Part shown: positions 1 through 11,270 of the stretch, piece by piece | Numbering within the stretch: the stretch's first letter is position 1 | Layout: every line of letters begins with the position of its first letter | Made by a program: the position numbers and the translations under genes | NCBI GenBank assembly: GCA_907165065.1 | Contig: OU015523.1 | Location: 120,368,246-120,432,245, forward strand | Direction: 5' to 3' | Length of the DNA: 64,000 bases | Origin: Caprimulgus europaeus | Taxonomy: Eukaryota; Chordata; Aves; Caprimulgiformes; Caprimulgidae | The notes under the pieces: generated by a model | Database searches by the model: none | Seen by the model: the letters and a program-made list of their open reading frames with translations, nothing else | What the model was told of the DNA's origin: nothing

Positions 1-1350
1 ATTACATTCCACATACAGTAATTGAAACTTGTGAATACGTCAAACTGTGTGTTTTCACAAACCAGCAGTAATCAACTCAAATTATTTAAATTCACAATTT
101 GACATAATTGCTATAAATATGACAGAAAAAGATATTTCTAGGGTGTATTACTTCATAACTACATCAAATGACTACCTAGGGAGATAACTGCATTGTGTTC
201 TTATGGAAATCTGCAGGATAGCAACACTCTTGTTTCTTGTTTTTCCACAAACTCTATTTAGATTTAATAAAAAATTGACTAAAATGGAAGGGAAAGCTCT
301 GCAGTCTGGGGCCGTTCATGTACCTCTCTGATTCAGAAATTACCATAAAATCAAGCAGTTGGAAACTGCTGGCCAGAAGCTCAGCAGCTGTCAGCAGGAA
401 CAACTCCACTGAATTCAGAAAAAAAAACAATACTGATTTTTACCAACAGAGAATCAAAATTGCACTTCAAGGGAGAATACCCATGCTGTTTGCCCTACAT
501 TGTTGCAATAGTCTTGTCACTTCCATGAAGACTAAAACCAGAGATTGTACTATTTGTTGTACATTTTCATGTATGACAGAAATGGCTCTCTAGGGGTTCA
601 TGAAAGCCAAGTGCTGATTGTAGTTTCCAGCCCTTCTGAACCTTTGAGGTGGCATCAGTCCCTGAGAAAAAGATTTCTCCAATATGTTTGCTTTCAGAAG
701 TACTGTGAGAATTGAAAGGGGAAGGAGGGAGCAGGTGGATGGAATGGATCTAGGTATGGCTGGCTGAGAAAAAGGTACACAGGATATCGACTGCAAATGA
801 TAAATGAAAAGAATAAATAGAGTAATTGCAGAAAGTGGACACTTAAGAAAGTTTTTGTATAGTGCTGTTAGGAACTTTCCAGGGGTCTTTTGCATCCCAG
901 TTCTAACTACTGTTTGATAGTCCCTGGGTGTAAAATGAGTTAATTAAGAGGAAACAAATAGCAGAAAGCCATGCAAGATAAATTTTCCACCCTTCAAGAA
1001 TATTCATCTAGATTAAAAAAAACAACAACACAAAAAACCCCAAACAAACAAACAAATTCTGAAACTGCCGCAGCTACATCACAGATGTTAAAGAGTAATG
1101 TAACCACTAAACATGTATTACTGCAGCAAGAAAGGAAAAGGAGTAGGCTGCTTAAAAAGGGCTGTTGTCTTCTGCTTTGCCTCTTTGACTGTATGGTACA
1201 AAGTGGAATTTCAACTTGTAAAATCATGTTGTTTCTCTGTATAAGTTTCCTCAAGAGTCAAAGCTCCCTGTGGACATTTCTTAACAGTGGTGCTCTGAAG
1301 TGGCTGGATGCAGAGAAAAGTCTTAGAAAGGAGGGCTAACCTGTTTATCT
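1..1350. other. Unassigned AT-rich non-coding DNA
   Basis: No repeat family or gene is recognised. Short open frames of 90 to 122 codons occur on both strands and overlap each other. They have low-complexity composition and no domain that I know, so I treat them as chance. An A-rich simple repeat lies at 1015-1056. Confidence 0.6.
1015..1056. repeat. A-rich low-complexity tract with CCCC and CAAA runs
   Basis: The tract consists of A runs broken by AAC, CCCC and (CAAA)3. It is one of about ten similar A/C (or T/G) tracts in the window, the others being near 1.35, 9.56, 11.2, 26.8, 35.9, 43.1, 44.75, 61.2 and 62.97 kb. Confidence 0.8.
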
Positions 1351-1440
1351 TTTTTTTGGTTTTGTTTTGTGGGGTTTTTTGGGTTTTTTTTTGTTTGTTT
1401 GGTTGGTTGGTTTTTTAATGGAGGTATTGTGTAGGGTTTT
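1351..1440. repeat. T-rich tract with GGTTT/GGGTTTT runs
   Basis: The tract is made of T runs with G pairs and triplets, including GGTTGGTTGG. It directly precedes the CR1 tail at 1441 and may have grown from a homopolymer inside that CR1 copy. That origin is inferred. Confidence 0.75.
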
Positions 1441-1518
1441 TTCCCTGCTCATGGCATGGGGGTTGGAGCTAGATGATCTTTAAGGTCCCTTCCAACCCAA
1501 ACCATTCTATGATTCTAT
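1441..1518 (+). mobile_element. CR1 LINE, 3' terminal fragment
   Basis: This is about 78 bp of a CR1 3' untranslated end. It shows CCCTGCTCATGGCA, then GATGATCTTTAAGGTCCC, CCAACCCAAACC and the closing ATTCTATGATTCTAT. CR1 is a non-LTR retrotransposon whose copies are usually 5'-truncated, as this one is. It carries no coding capacity. Confidence 0.93.
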
Positions 1519-2861
1519 CTGTATATGTATACGTATTTGTAGAACCACGGTATTTTATTTAAAAAACATAATAATTAAAAAAAAATCATATCTATCCAAC
1601 TTTGACTTTAAGAAGAAATAATACAATAAGAAAGATGTAGCTAAAAGCCCCATTCATGAATCATGTATTGCTGCTTCAGCCAGTTTCATAAGTATGAGAA
1701 GTATTGGCCTGGCAATACAAGATAATACTTGTTTCTCAAAAACGAAAGTTTCTTCTAGCTGCAGAATGGCCACTTGTCTTGTCCAGTGGTGTGTAAACAG
1801 ATGAAGTTAAAAATAACCAAGCATTCCTTTTAATCAATACAATGATTTAAAGTGAAGTTACATTCACCCGCTATCCAAAGCCTAGGGAGCCTGAGAAAAA
1901 AAGCCTCAAGCCATTGCGTGTTGGAACACATGAATAATTTTGCAGAGAACTTACACAGAATTCAAAGTATTCAAAAAAGTAGAATTAATTCACAAATTAT
2001 AGTTAATGCATTGTAAGATTAGAAGATGCTCAAACAGAATGAAATGCCTTATAATAAAGAGCTGACATGCAAACCAGACTGCATCAGTAGAGGGCATGTA
2101 GCAAGGGGATTACATCCCTTCCACTTGTCACATAATATTCCCAGATGAAGCACATAAATAAACATGCCACTCTTACATTACATGTCCTCCCACAAGATTG
2201 TCAATGTAGTGTGGCATACGAGTAAAACTGGAAACCTGGGTGGTGATGGGAGGATCTTAGTTTGTACAAAAGGATGGGAAGAAAAGAATTTTGACTCAGA
2301 AACTTGTTACAGTTTGTCAAGCCTGACAGAACCTTGACTCAAGCATAGGGTGGAGAGAGAACATATATGAGCTCCCAGGTTAAAGTAAGTGGCTTTTATA
2401 GACTTGAAATCATCTAGGAATCAAAGAACTGGATTTTAGTTTTCTTTTTGATCTCCTATTAGGGCGATTATTCTTTGTGTCCATTTGTTGATCCCAAACT
2501 CAGGCAGATTTCTCTTTCTGTAGCAAATAAAGATGCCTTGGAGGACTGTAAAAATCTTTGCAATGGATGGAATATAATTAACACACAGGAAGCCATGACC
2601 CTTGCCCTGTAAGAAGCTATAAAAATGTTTGGAAAGGAGAGTTATGGATTTTCAGTGTGTATTGCATAAAACCATATAAAGAAAAATAATTAATTTTAGA
2701 TATTTCTTCTCATTTTCTTTTATTTTTTTCTTTTATTTTTCTACCTCTATGCCACTTAGTAAACTTATAGAGGGAAATGACAGTTAGATGCAGTCAGATA
2801 TAGTTTTGTACATACATTTTATATATGCATAGCACATATATATATATGCATATTTATAAGT
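1519..2861. other. Unassigned non-coding DNA
   Basis: No gene or repeat is recognised. A short TA/CA-rich patch sits at about 2817-2856. The rest is AT-rich sequence without long open frames. Confidence 0.55.
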
Positions 2862-3120
2862 AGGTCCAAGGTCTTTCTAAAGAGCTGTCAGGAGCAGCAC
2901 AAGACGGGGCTGCAATGTAAGCCAGAGGTCCATCCAGGAAACGGGACCAAAGACATGACTGGAGATAGACTACCTAAACCATAGGTCCAAGGTCTGGCCA
3001 GGACAGGGCTGAAGGCAGGTGAACCTATGGCATAGCTCAGAAAGGGACTGCAGATTCAGTGCAAAGAGGGTAGGTGAAAGCCCTCAGGAAGGCTGGTCAG
3101 GGTAATTAAGGCTAATTAGT
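2862..3120. repeat. GC-richer block with an internal near-repeat, possible old LTR fragment
   Basis: This block is clearly richer in G and C than its flanks. It contains the 14-mer TAGGTCCAAGGTCT twice, near 2862 and 2983, each followed by purine-rich sequence with CAGGA and AGGGCTG/GGGGCTG words. The composition and the repeated word suggest a fragment of an interspersed repeat or LTR, but I cannot name the family. A diverged tandem duplication of about 121 bp is the other explanation. Confidence 0.35.
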
Positions 3121-3171
3121 GTTCTAAGGGTCCTGAAATAGGAGTTGATTATTGTAAATTAAATTAATTCC

Positions 3172-3195
3172 TTATTTATTTATTTATTTATTTAC
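3172..3195. repeat. (TTTA)n microsatellite
   Basis: About six units of TTTA occur in a row. Confidence 0.9.
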
Positions 3196-3249
3196 TTCAT
3201 ATTGGTATCACTCCTGCCAGCAAACCAAGAAGACTCGTGGTAGGCAAAT

Positions 3250-3283
3250 TTGACATTCCACGTCGAAAGAAGTGGAATGTCAA
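3250..3283. repeat. Perfect 12-bp inverted repeat with a GAAA loop
   Basis: TTGACATTCCAC at 3250-3261 is matched exactly by GTGGAATGTCAA at 3272-3283. Inside, after a G-A mismatch, U-A and C-G pairs close a GAAA tetraloop at 3265-3268 when read as plus-strand RNA. It ends three bases before recognisable CR1 sequence begins at about 3286. No function is known to me. Confidence 0.75.
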
Positions 3284-3285
3284 TG

Positions 3286-3592
3286 GGGACAAACTTTTCA
3301 GTTGGTCCTGTAGCAATAGGACAAGGTATAATGATTTTAAACTAAAAGAGGATGGATTTAGACTAGATATAAGGAAAAAAACTTTTTAGTATGAGGGTGG
3401 CAAAACACTCGCAGAGGTTGCCCAGAGAAATGGTAGATGATCCATCCCTGGAAACACTCAAGGTCAGGTTGGACAGGGCTCTGAGCAAACTGATCAAGTT
3501 GAAGATGTCCCTGCTCACTGCAGGAAGGTTGGACTAAATAACCTTTAAAGGTCCCTTCCAACCCAAACCATCCAATGTTTCTATGTTTCTAA
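3286..3592 (+). mobile_element. CR1 LINE, 3' fragment
   Basis: About 300 bp of CR1 read in sense. It runs from GGGACAAACTTTTCAG through TTTAGACTAGATATAAGG, the GAGGGTGG block, AGGTTGCCCAGAGA and GTTGAAGATGTCCCTGCTC, to AAGGTCCCTTCCAACCC and a degenerate ATGTTTCTATGTTTCTA tail. It covers the end of ORF2 and the 3' UTR. Stops and substitutions show it is dead. Confidence 0.95.
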
Positions 3593-6055
3593 GTCCTTTC
3601 ATTTAAAATATAATATTTAATGTATACAGTTGGGAACAGAAAGTTAGGGAGTTTCAGAGGTATTCGCTCTTGTACCCACCTTATTGGAGTTACATAAAAT
3701 AAAGTCTTATTTGAAATGTAGCACTTTGAGAATCAATAATGGGCATTCACAGTTAGGAATGTGGCTGCCTGATGTCTCCTCCAATATTGTTTTAGAAGCT
3801 TACATCCTTAATTGAGGTTAGCTCTTCTGCGAGTCCACCGGCACAGAAAATGGAGCATGATTGTTTATATTAGATGTGTACTAACATTGTCTCTCAGAAT
3901 ATAATTGTTGGACTAAAAAATGCTAAATATCCTAGAACAGGTAATCCTGGGATATTTTTAATTTCAGAAAATAGTAAGAAATTCCAAAATAATGCTAACA
4001 AGGCATGATTTGTATACCCGTATTCTCCCCAGTCATATACAAGCAGCTTATTTACAAAAAAAGCTTATTGCTATTACGGTTACAAGTTCTTTCAGAATTA
4101 TAATGTAGCTTAACAAATAGATTTGTATCAGTGACATGTGCTAATGGTTGGGTTATCGCCTGAAAATGTGACACTCCTATTACCACATCTCAGTTTAGGT
4201 TCCCTAATGAGCATTCAAGTTGATTTTAAGACAGTGAAAAGAAAGTTATTACATATTAAACAGTTCCGTCTTGTTTATTTAGCACATTTACTGAAGATTA
4301 ACAGCAAAAAGGGCTGTTCTCTTTTGCACAGAATCTATGTACCAAATCTTCCAGTGGTGTCTGTTTGCAAAGGCTTATTTAAACCAGCTTCAGATTTATT
4401 TTTGGGCATGCAATAATCACAACAATTTAATGTAATCCACTTTATCAAAACCTTTTAATTACTCAGATCTAAGGAAATCTTTATATTCACTGTTTCCATC
4501 TCTGTACTCTTCTAAGTTAGATTTTATGAAAAGATAAGCAAAAGCTGAAGAGAACTGGATTTTCAAATATCAGGTGTGCCCATTGCCTACAGTGTAACGT
4601 AAGATCAATTATACTAAAGTGTTGGTCCTAAAAGGTAATGTTATACTGTATTACCTGAATGTATTTTCACAGTCTCTTTAGGACATGCTGATAAATTGTT
4701 CTTTTGTACTATTTTCCTGGAAAGTTTTCACCTCAAGAAACAGGTCTGGTTTTCTATTTACTCCATTTTTGTATTAATAACCTCAAAGAATCTATTTTTG
4801 GAGTAATTTGGTATTTTTCACTAATACATTAAATCAAAGATTTGAGCACTGATATTATGAATTGTGTTATAGCATGTTCCAAATTGAACTTCCTGAAATA
4901 TCTTGTTAACTCTTTTCTGAAAATTCTTCTAGTTTCTCTCTATCTAAAGTGAGTTAGTTATTGCACAACCACACTAAGTAGATATGATGTGAGTTATAGC
5001 AGCAGGATCTCAAGTATTCTGCAGAAATGCAAATCTTTATCTGCAGTTTCAGGCCCTGTTATTATTCAAAGTTGCATCAGACCATTGATGTGCTTTGCTG
5101 CAATTATGGTGAAATGATTTTCATGTTCTATAAGCCAAGAGAGTATTGTGAGTCCAGCTATAAGACACTATCTTGATACTAGGTTTGGAGTTTCTATTTC
5201 TTTTCATACCTTCTTCAACTTGACTGGAAGTTTTCATTACCTCCTGATATTCAATGTTAGTATCTTCATTATCTGCCAAGTATAGAAGATGAGGAGGAAC
5301 ATTCAACCCTTTAATACAGAATACCAGTCTGGGGCTTTGGGAGAGACAAACCATATTTTTTTCTGAATGACTGTATTACGATATGAGCTAGGAGAATTAT
5401 ATTTTCCTTCTTACTTCACATGCCCATCTGAGCCTTAGGGTTCATATGCCAGTGCTTTAGTGGGTTCATGTGTTCTTGTCAAAGAGGAGCTAGTAGAACA
5501 AAGAGTACTGATACTGATATCCTTCAATATGTGGCAGAGGATAACTGCAGTACAATACCCAGGCAAACGAGAGAGACATATCTTCTAAGGTCTATAGCCC
5601 TCAAGCTCATAACATGTGTAACCCTAAAGAAAATTGTACATATCTAAATAAGGTTGAAAAAGTGCATAAACATTCATTTATTCAGATTGCCTAAACTAAT
5701 TATTATTTGTGACTATAATGTGCAATTTAGATGTCTGTATCTAAAAGTCTGACCCTATCTTTTTAAAACCTAATACATTTTCCTTCGTACTCTACAAACA
5801 CCAAGTATAATGATTTAATTTAATTTTATAAAGGTTTTCACAAACAGAAATTCTGACATTATCCCTTCCTCAGTGTGTGCTGGTAAAATCATAGTCCTGA
5901 CTTTGAACTTAACATACCAGATGTTTCCATACACAGAGTGAACTTCTCACTTAAGAACAATCACATCATCTTTTTCTCAGCTTAGTTCATGTGGGATTTG
6001 TGTAAAAAGAATTGTGTATTGCTTTGGGATCATACTTAATATTTCTGGGAACATG
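3593..6055. other. Unassigned non-coding DNA
   Basis: No gene, RNA or repeat is recognised. Open frames are at most 92 codons and have no recognisable motif. The sequence is AT-rich and looks unique. Confidence 0.55.
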
Positions 6056-6087
6056 TTTTTTTTTTTTTTTTTTTCTTTTTTTTTTTT
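6056..6087. repeat. Poly-T tract
   Basis: About 32 bases of T with a single C interruption. It could be the reversed A-tail of a lost retrocopy or a slippage-grown homopolymer. Adjacent sequence gives no clue which. Confidence 0.9.
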
Positions 6088-6267
6088 GAGAATTACAACA
6101 TCTCATGAGCCCCTCTTTAGTAGGTTTTGGTTAGCAGCATTGTGGAGGCTGAGTATGCAGGTATCAAAGAGCCAGCTGTATGACTCATGGAAGTTATTTT
6201 CAGCATTGGCAACAGAGTAATACAAGAAGGTAGGACAACTGCTTAGTACTCTTATCAGACAGTGTGT

Positions 6268-7263
6268 TGTGTTGGGAGGGGACATTTTTGGTAGTGTGGG
6301 AAGGACCTACAGTGATGGCCCCTGTGAGAAGCTTCATGAAGTTCCCCTGGCTCCAAGGTGGACCTGCCTCCACCCCAGGCTGAGCCATCTAGTGATAAGG
6401 AAATGCCTCTTCAAATCCATATTTATGATGGAAGAATCTGCTTGGCAAGGAAGGAGAGAACTGTTGGGACCAACTGTTGGAACCACGGGCCAAAAAAAAA
6501 AGGCCATCTACCTGAACAAAAAGAGTATTGTTGCCATGAGGAAGGAGGAGAAGGGGGAAGACAGAGAACCTCAGACACCCAAATCAGCATGGACAAGAGT
6601 GGAAAGAGGTAAATTAGGTCCCCAGCCACCCATGAATGTTCAACGGTAGAGCAGGTACCCGTGTGGATGTCACGGAGCAGGAAGCTGTGCCCAAGGACAG
6701 GTGTGACTCTGAGTGTTCATTGATGAGCAAGGAGACTCTCCCAAAGAAGCTCGTGCCAGAACAGGGGGAGGAGGTGCACGAGACCCATCTTCAGCCCATG
6801 GATGTCCCCATGCTGGAGCTGGGAGATGTGCCAGAAGAGGTCCCTGACTCCGTGGGCAGCTCACTTTGGAACGCCTTATTCCTAGACTTTTGCAGCCCAC
6901 AGGAGGGATCTCATACCAGAAAAAGTGGTATAGGTGAACTGACTGCAACCCCAATTCCCTTTCTCCTGTGCTGCTGGCAAGGAGAAGGTAGAGAAATCAA
7001 GAGCAAAGTGATTCAAGCCTGGGAAGAAGGGAGGGGTGGGGGGAAGGAGTTTTAAGAATGTGGTTGTTATGTCTCACTATCTTACTCTGATTGATTTGTA
7101 ACAAATTAAATTGATTTTTTTTCTTCCCTTAGTCGAGTTTGTTTTGTTCATGACCACAATTGTTGAATGAGCCTCCCTCTCCTCATTTCAACCCACAAGC
7201 TCTTTGTGGTGTTGCTTGTCTTTTATGCATGCATTCACACTCTTCCTCTTGAGTGACCAGCCA
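6268..7263 (-). mobile_element. Solo LTR of an avian endogenous retrovirus (about 1 kb family)
   Basis: The reverse complement aligns along its length with the plus-strand LTR at 55441-56490. On the LTR strand it starts TGGCTGGTCACTC and ends CCTCCCAACACA, the usual TG...CA form. The same 7-bp word, AGTGTGT, abuts both ends (6261-6267 and 7264-7270). That looks like a target duplication, although 7 bp is longer than expected and the motif is low-complexity. No gag, pol or env sequence lies beside it, so it is a solo LTR left by recombination. The plus (antisense) strand is unusually open (see 6636-7055). Confidence 0.85.
6636..7055 (+). other. Antisense open frame of 139 codons inside the LTR
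   Basis: An ATG-started frame of 139 codons runs antisense through the LTR. Residues about 49 to 106 align without a gap to the antisense frame of the LTR at 55441-56490. In the block from residue 65 to about 106, 35 of 42 residues are identical, including the words SLWN, LFLDFCS and QEGSH. Avian gene predictions often pick up such frames as hypothetical proteins. I see no signal peptide, domain or catalytic motif. Expression is not shown, so this may only be the shadow of GC-rich LTR sequence. Confidence 0.3.
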
Positions 7264-7317
7264 AGTGTGTAACATCCCTTTTACAGTCATTAATAAGGAG
7301 TCAAAATCACACTTCGG

Positions 7318-7391
7318 CCCCAAAAATATATATGGGAAAAAAGGCTTCCTATAGCCTCAAAAATTTATATGGGAAAACAAGTCTCCTGATG
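7318..7391. repeat. Diverged tandem duplication, 37-bp unit x2
   Basis: Unit 7318-7354 begins CCCCAAAAATATATATGGG. Unit 7355-7391 begins CCTCAAAAATTTATATGGG. Both have the same length and are roughly 80 percent identical. Confidence 0.75.
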
Positions 7392-8327
7392 ATGGGAGGT
7401 GGATCTACATTTAATTCTATCATATCACTAACATTAACTATAATTGTGCCAGAGACCCAAGAGATCTATGAGACAAAAATACCTCATACCACCAGTTATT
7501 GTTATAACTTGCCTTACTTCTTATCTAAGAAATCCTAAAACTGGTTGATTCTCAGTATTTGAGAGGGACATGAAAAAAAGATTATTTTATAATGGGCCTA
7601 TTTCTTTTACTTCTCTCTACATTTTCAGTGTTGGCCCTAGCTGAAGCTGCAACACAGGGGAAGGCATATCTCTGACCAGAAACACTACACAACCCTCTCG
7701 TGCTGTAACTCACCCATGCTACACCTTTCCTGCAGCACAGCCAACAGCTGTAGCATTATTGCTGGAGTCTAATCCAGTTAACCGCAAAGAAAGAGCATGT
7801 TTCATAGCACTCGCAGTGCAGACAAAACAGGAAGGTCTCAAGAGGTGAAAGGCACCAACAGACTGTGGTCAAATCTCATCCTTATGTTTGCAGATGTGAC
7901 ACTATAGGAGTGCAGTACTAAGCTGTGCTACATGTGTGGGCCTCATTTCTGTAAAAAAAAAATAAGAGATAGAATTACAGGATGGTCAGTCATGTTCTGT
8001 CCTATATTTTGACTTCCCAAGTAGCTTTTATGGGGGGAATTGTCTGCATCTCTGCATTGATTAACTGGGAGTTGGGCAGAGTTTTCCTTGTGCAGTGTGG
8101 TGTTAGCTCAAAGCAATAGCAAGAACAGGTTTTGAGGTTGTATGTGTGTTAAATTTTACTGCTTGGTGCGGATTAAGTACTTGCTGGCATTCTGGCTCGG
8201 ATTCAGTCTGGCACACAGTCCAGCCTCCGACAGGAAACATAGCCAGGAAACCTTCTCCATGTCTTTGGAGAAAGCTTTCCTGAGGGTAGCTGTAGTGCTG
8301 CTCTACATCAGAGATAAATACAAAGTT
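7392..8327. other. Unassigned non-coding DNA
   Basis: No gene or repeat is recognised. The part from 7630 to 7850 is somewhat richer in GC but has no long frame and no repeat signature that I know. Confidence 0.5.
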
Positions 8328-8851
8328 AGAATATTTTCCTTTGGAAAAGACCTTTAAGATCATTGAGTCCAACTGTGAACTTAACACTGCCAAGTCCACC
8401 ACTAAACCATGTCCCTAAATCTTCTTTCAAATACCTCCGGGAACAGTGACTCCGCCACTTCCCTGGGCAGTCTGTTCCAATGCTTGACAACCCTTTCAGT
8501 GAAGAATTTTTTTCCTAATATCCAATCTAAACTTGAGACCATTTCGTCTCATCCTATCATTTTTTACCTGGGAGAAGAGAATGAACCCACCTCTCTACAC
8601 TCTCCTTTCAGGTAGTTGTAGAGAACGAGAAGGTATCCCCTCATCATCATCCATACTAAACAACCCCTGTTTCCTCAGCCATTCCTCATAAGATGTGCTC
8701 CAGACCCTTCACCAGCTTTGTTGACCTTCTTTGGACACATTCCAGTGCCTCAATATCTTTCTTGTAATGAAGGGCCCAAGACTGGACACACAACTTGAGG
8801 TGCAACCTCACCAGTGACTAGTACAGGGGGATGATCACTGCCCTAGTTGCC
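8328..8851 (-). mobile_element. CR1 LINE, 3' half-kilobase, antisense
   Basis: Read on the minus strand this is the end of CR1 ORF2 plus the short 3' UTR. Plus-strand landmarks are AAGACCTTTAAGATCATTGAG, AACACTGCCAAGTCCACCAC, CACTTCCCTGGGCAGTCTGT, TTGACAACCCTTTCAGTGAA, CCTCATAAGATGTGCTCCAG and CACCAGTGACTAGTACAGGGG. ORF2 near its end encodes the region after the reverse transcriptase palm. Here it is broken by stops and a CATCATCATC patch near 8642. The copy is 5'-truncated and inactive. Confidence 0.95.
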
Positions 8852-9558
8852 TGAGTATATGTTGTTACATCCTAATCTTACACAATAGATCCTAAACTAG
8901 TGACACAAGGAAAACATTTCTGATCTATGTTATCCATCATACTGCAAAGAAATATTTGTGGTGCTTTACCCTTTGCACAACTAGAATGACCTTCATTTGG
9001 TATAACATCACAGTCATTGTGGGAAAAGGGACTAGAGACAGGTTAGCCTTTAGAAAACGCTTTAAAAATTTTTATCTGGGTGTTGTATGAAGTATCCTTT
9101 GAGTTTTGGCATGTTCTTGTCACTTTTACTTATATCCTCTTGTCTTTCACTTCCATTCTAAGTGAGGCTACAAGTTTGTCATGGGAAATTAAAGAACAAC
9201 CAAGGGTAAAAATCCCCAAAATAGTGGAAATTGCATTTGAATGTACAAAAAAGCAACGGAATTTTACAGACACCTTATTTTTTTTTTTTTTTCAAAATGG
9301 ATACTTATTCATATAGGTAGGTTTTGTAGAGATAGACAGTATGACATAACACTTTTAACTCAGTCTGTAAAAATGTGATGTCTATGTAGATTTCTTAGAT
9401 ATTTTATTTCCTTTGGTACTTGATGCCACCTGCATTTATTGTTAGACATGAGGTGTTCAGACCTCTCAGATCTGCTTCCCAAAACAGTTTTTTTCTTGGT
9501 GATATTTCTCTTTTAATATGATTACCATTTTAATAATCTATGCTTTTTAATATTAGCA

Positions 9559-9601
9559 GGTTTTTGTGGTTTTTTTGTGGGTTTTTATTTTGTTTTTTTT
9601 C
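9559..9601. repeat. T-rich/G-spaced low-complexity tract
   Basis: T runs are separated by GTGG and GTGGG words, as in the tract at 1351-1440. Confidence 0.8.
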
Positions 9602-11216
9602 CTACTCAGTTATGTAGGAAATGGATTTATCTAGGTAGATATGTCATAGTTTTTGGTACCTTTTTGTATTTTATATAGTAGGTATGTCACCTATTCATCC
9701 TCAGACCGCTTTATGCATTTATAGATTGGAGGGAGACGGTTTATCATTGATATCACTCTTGGTTTTGCTCTTGCTATTTGGTCTTCTCTCATGACTTACA
9801 CATGAGCTACTCATTCACCTACAGGCTCACAGATCAGAACAAAAATTCCGAAATGTCAAAATGTCACCGGAGAAAGAAAAGGGAAACCTGTCAGATACTC
9901 TAAGACACTGATGACAACTGTGACTTACAGCCTCTGGTGTTCTAACACAACGGTATAAAATAAAGATCCTGCAGATGATGGATCTGGAGCCTTATGTTGC
10001 CATAAATTCAGTAGACCATTTTTTCCCCCAAAACCTTGTGCAAGGATACCCAGACAAAATGGCTATAAAAACACTGCAGCTGGGAAAGGAAAATATTTTC
10101 AATTTGGTTTGCATTCACTGTATGCAGGTGAATAATATACAGGCCAATGGATTATCAGTCGGAGTTCCTCTGGGTGTTTTTTTTTTCTGACACAAATTCA
10201 TGATGTCCAATGACAGCACTGGCTAGCACTATCTCCTAGGGTAGGCATAAGCATGTATGTGTCATCTGCCACTGAGGAATTTATCTGAGCACACTTTCCA
10301 AGTTGCAATTTCAGCAGGGCATAATTATTGCTGGCAAATGCTAACACACTCCCTCCTTTACACTTTGTTACCTAATCCATCTAATCTTCTGACCAGCCAC
10401 AGAAAAGAAGTTACCTTCTGCAAAACAGAGATCTCTCCTTTCTTTAACTTTTCTGTGATAGACAATGTCCTGTCCTAAACATGTCTACAGGGAATGTGTT
10501 CATAGTTTGGTTACTTTGCATGCTATTCCCTTTCCAGATGATTGCAAATTTAATAGCTAAGTTTTAAAGTCAGATTGTCTCTTGAGCTTGGTTTTTAGGG
10601 TTTAGGAGGAGGGAAAGAAGAGAAAGTTAATCAAAACTGATGGTTTGGTATTGCTGTATAATAGGTTTCCATGAAATATGAAGGACTCTGTTTTTAGGAC
10701 AGACATTTTTACTATTTTATGCCATTGATTACCAAGCTCTCCAGCATAAAATTGGTTATTTAATCCCTCACTGTCTTTAAATTACACATGGAATTCATTT
10801 AACCTAATGTCAGAATCAGAATTCAGCTGTCATATACCGTTCTTTTGTAGCATTTTAAACATGTGAATATACCTGAGACATCCTCATGAGGGTCATGGGT
10901 GTATCACAGGAGATTTGTATCCCATTAGAGCATTAGTTGCAAGACAAGTTCACATAGATCACACAGAAATATGTAAACTCTGGTGTATGAATACAGACCT
11001 AAATCCCACCCTGAAAGTTACGTAAAGTCAATCCTACCCTTAAAAATCTGCAATGGGAGTTTTTAGCCAATTATGCCTCATAACCATCCTGTAATACTAA
11101 ACGAGATTCATAAGTTGATGCAGATATTTTAACATTTTTGGTGTGAACTTTGACATGATTTAACATCACTTAATATTATTTGCATGAGTTTGACTTTTGC
11201 ATAATAGATACACACT

Positions 11217-11270
11217 AAAAAAAAAACAAAAAACCCCAAAACTACCAACAAATCCCAAACCAAAAAAACA
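11217..11270. repeat. A-rich/C-spaced low-complexity tract
   Basis: A runs are separated by CCCC, CC and CCC. It is the complement type of the tract at 9559-9601. Confidence 0.8.

Noticed and set aside
6269-6649. 126-codon frame at the start of the minus-strand LTR
   Set aside because: It lies wholly in the LTR antisense strand and, unlike the 6636-7055 frame, I could not match it to a frame in the other LTR copy.
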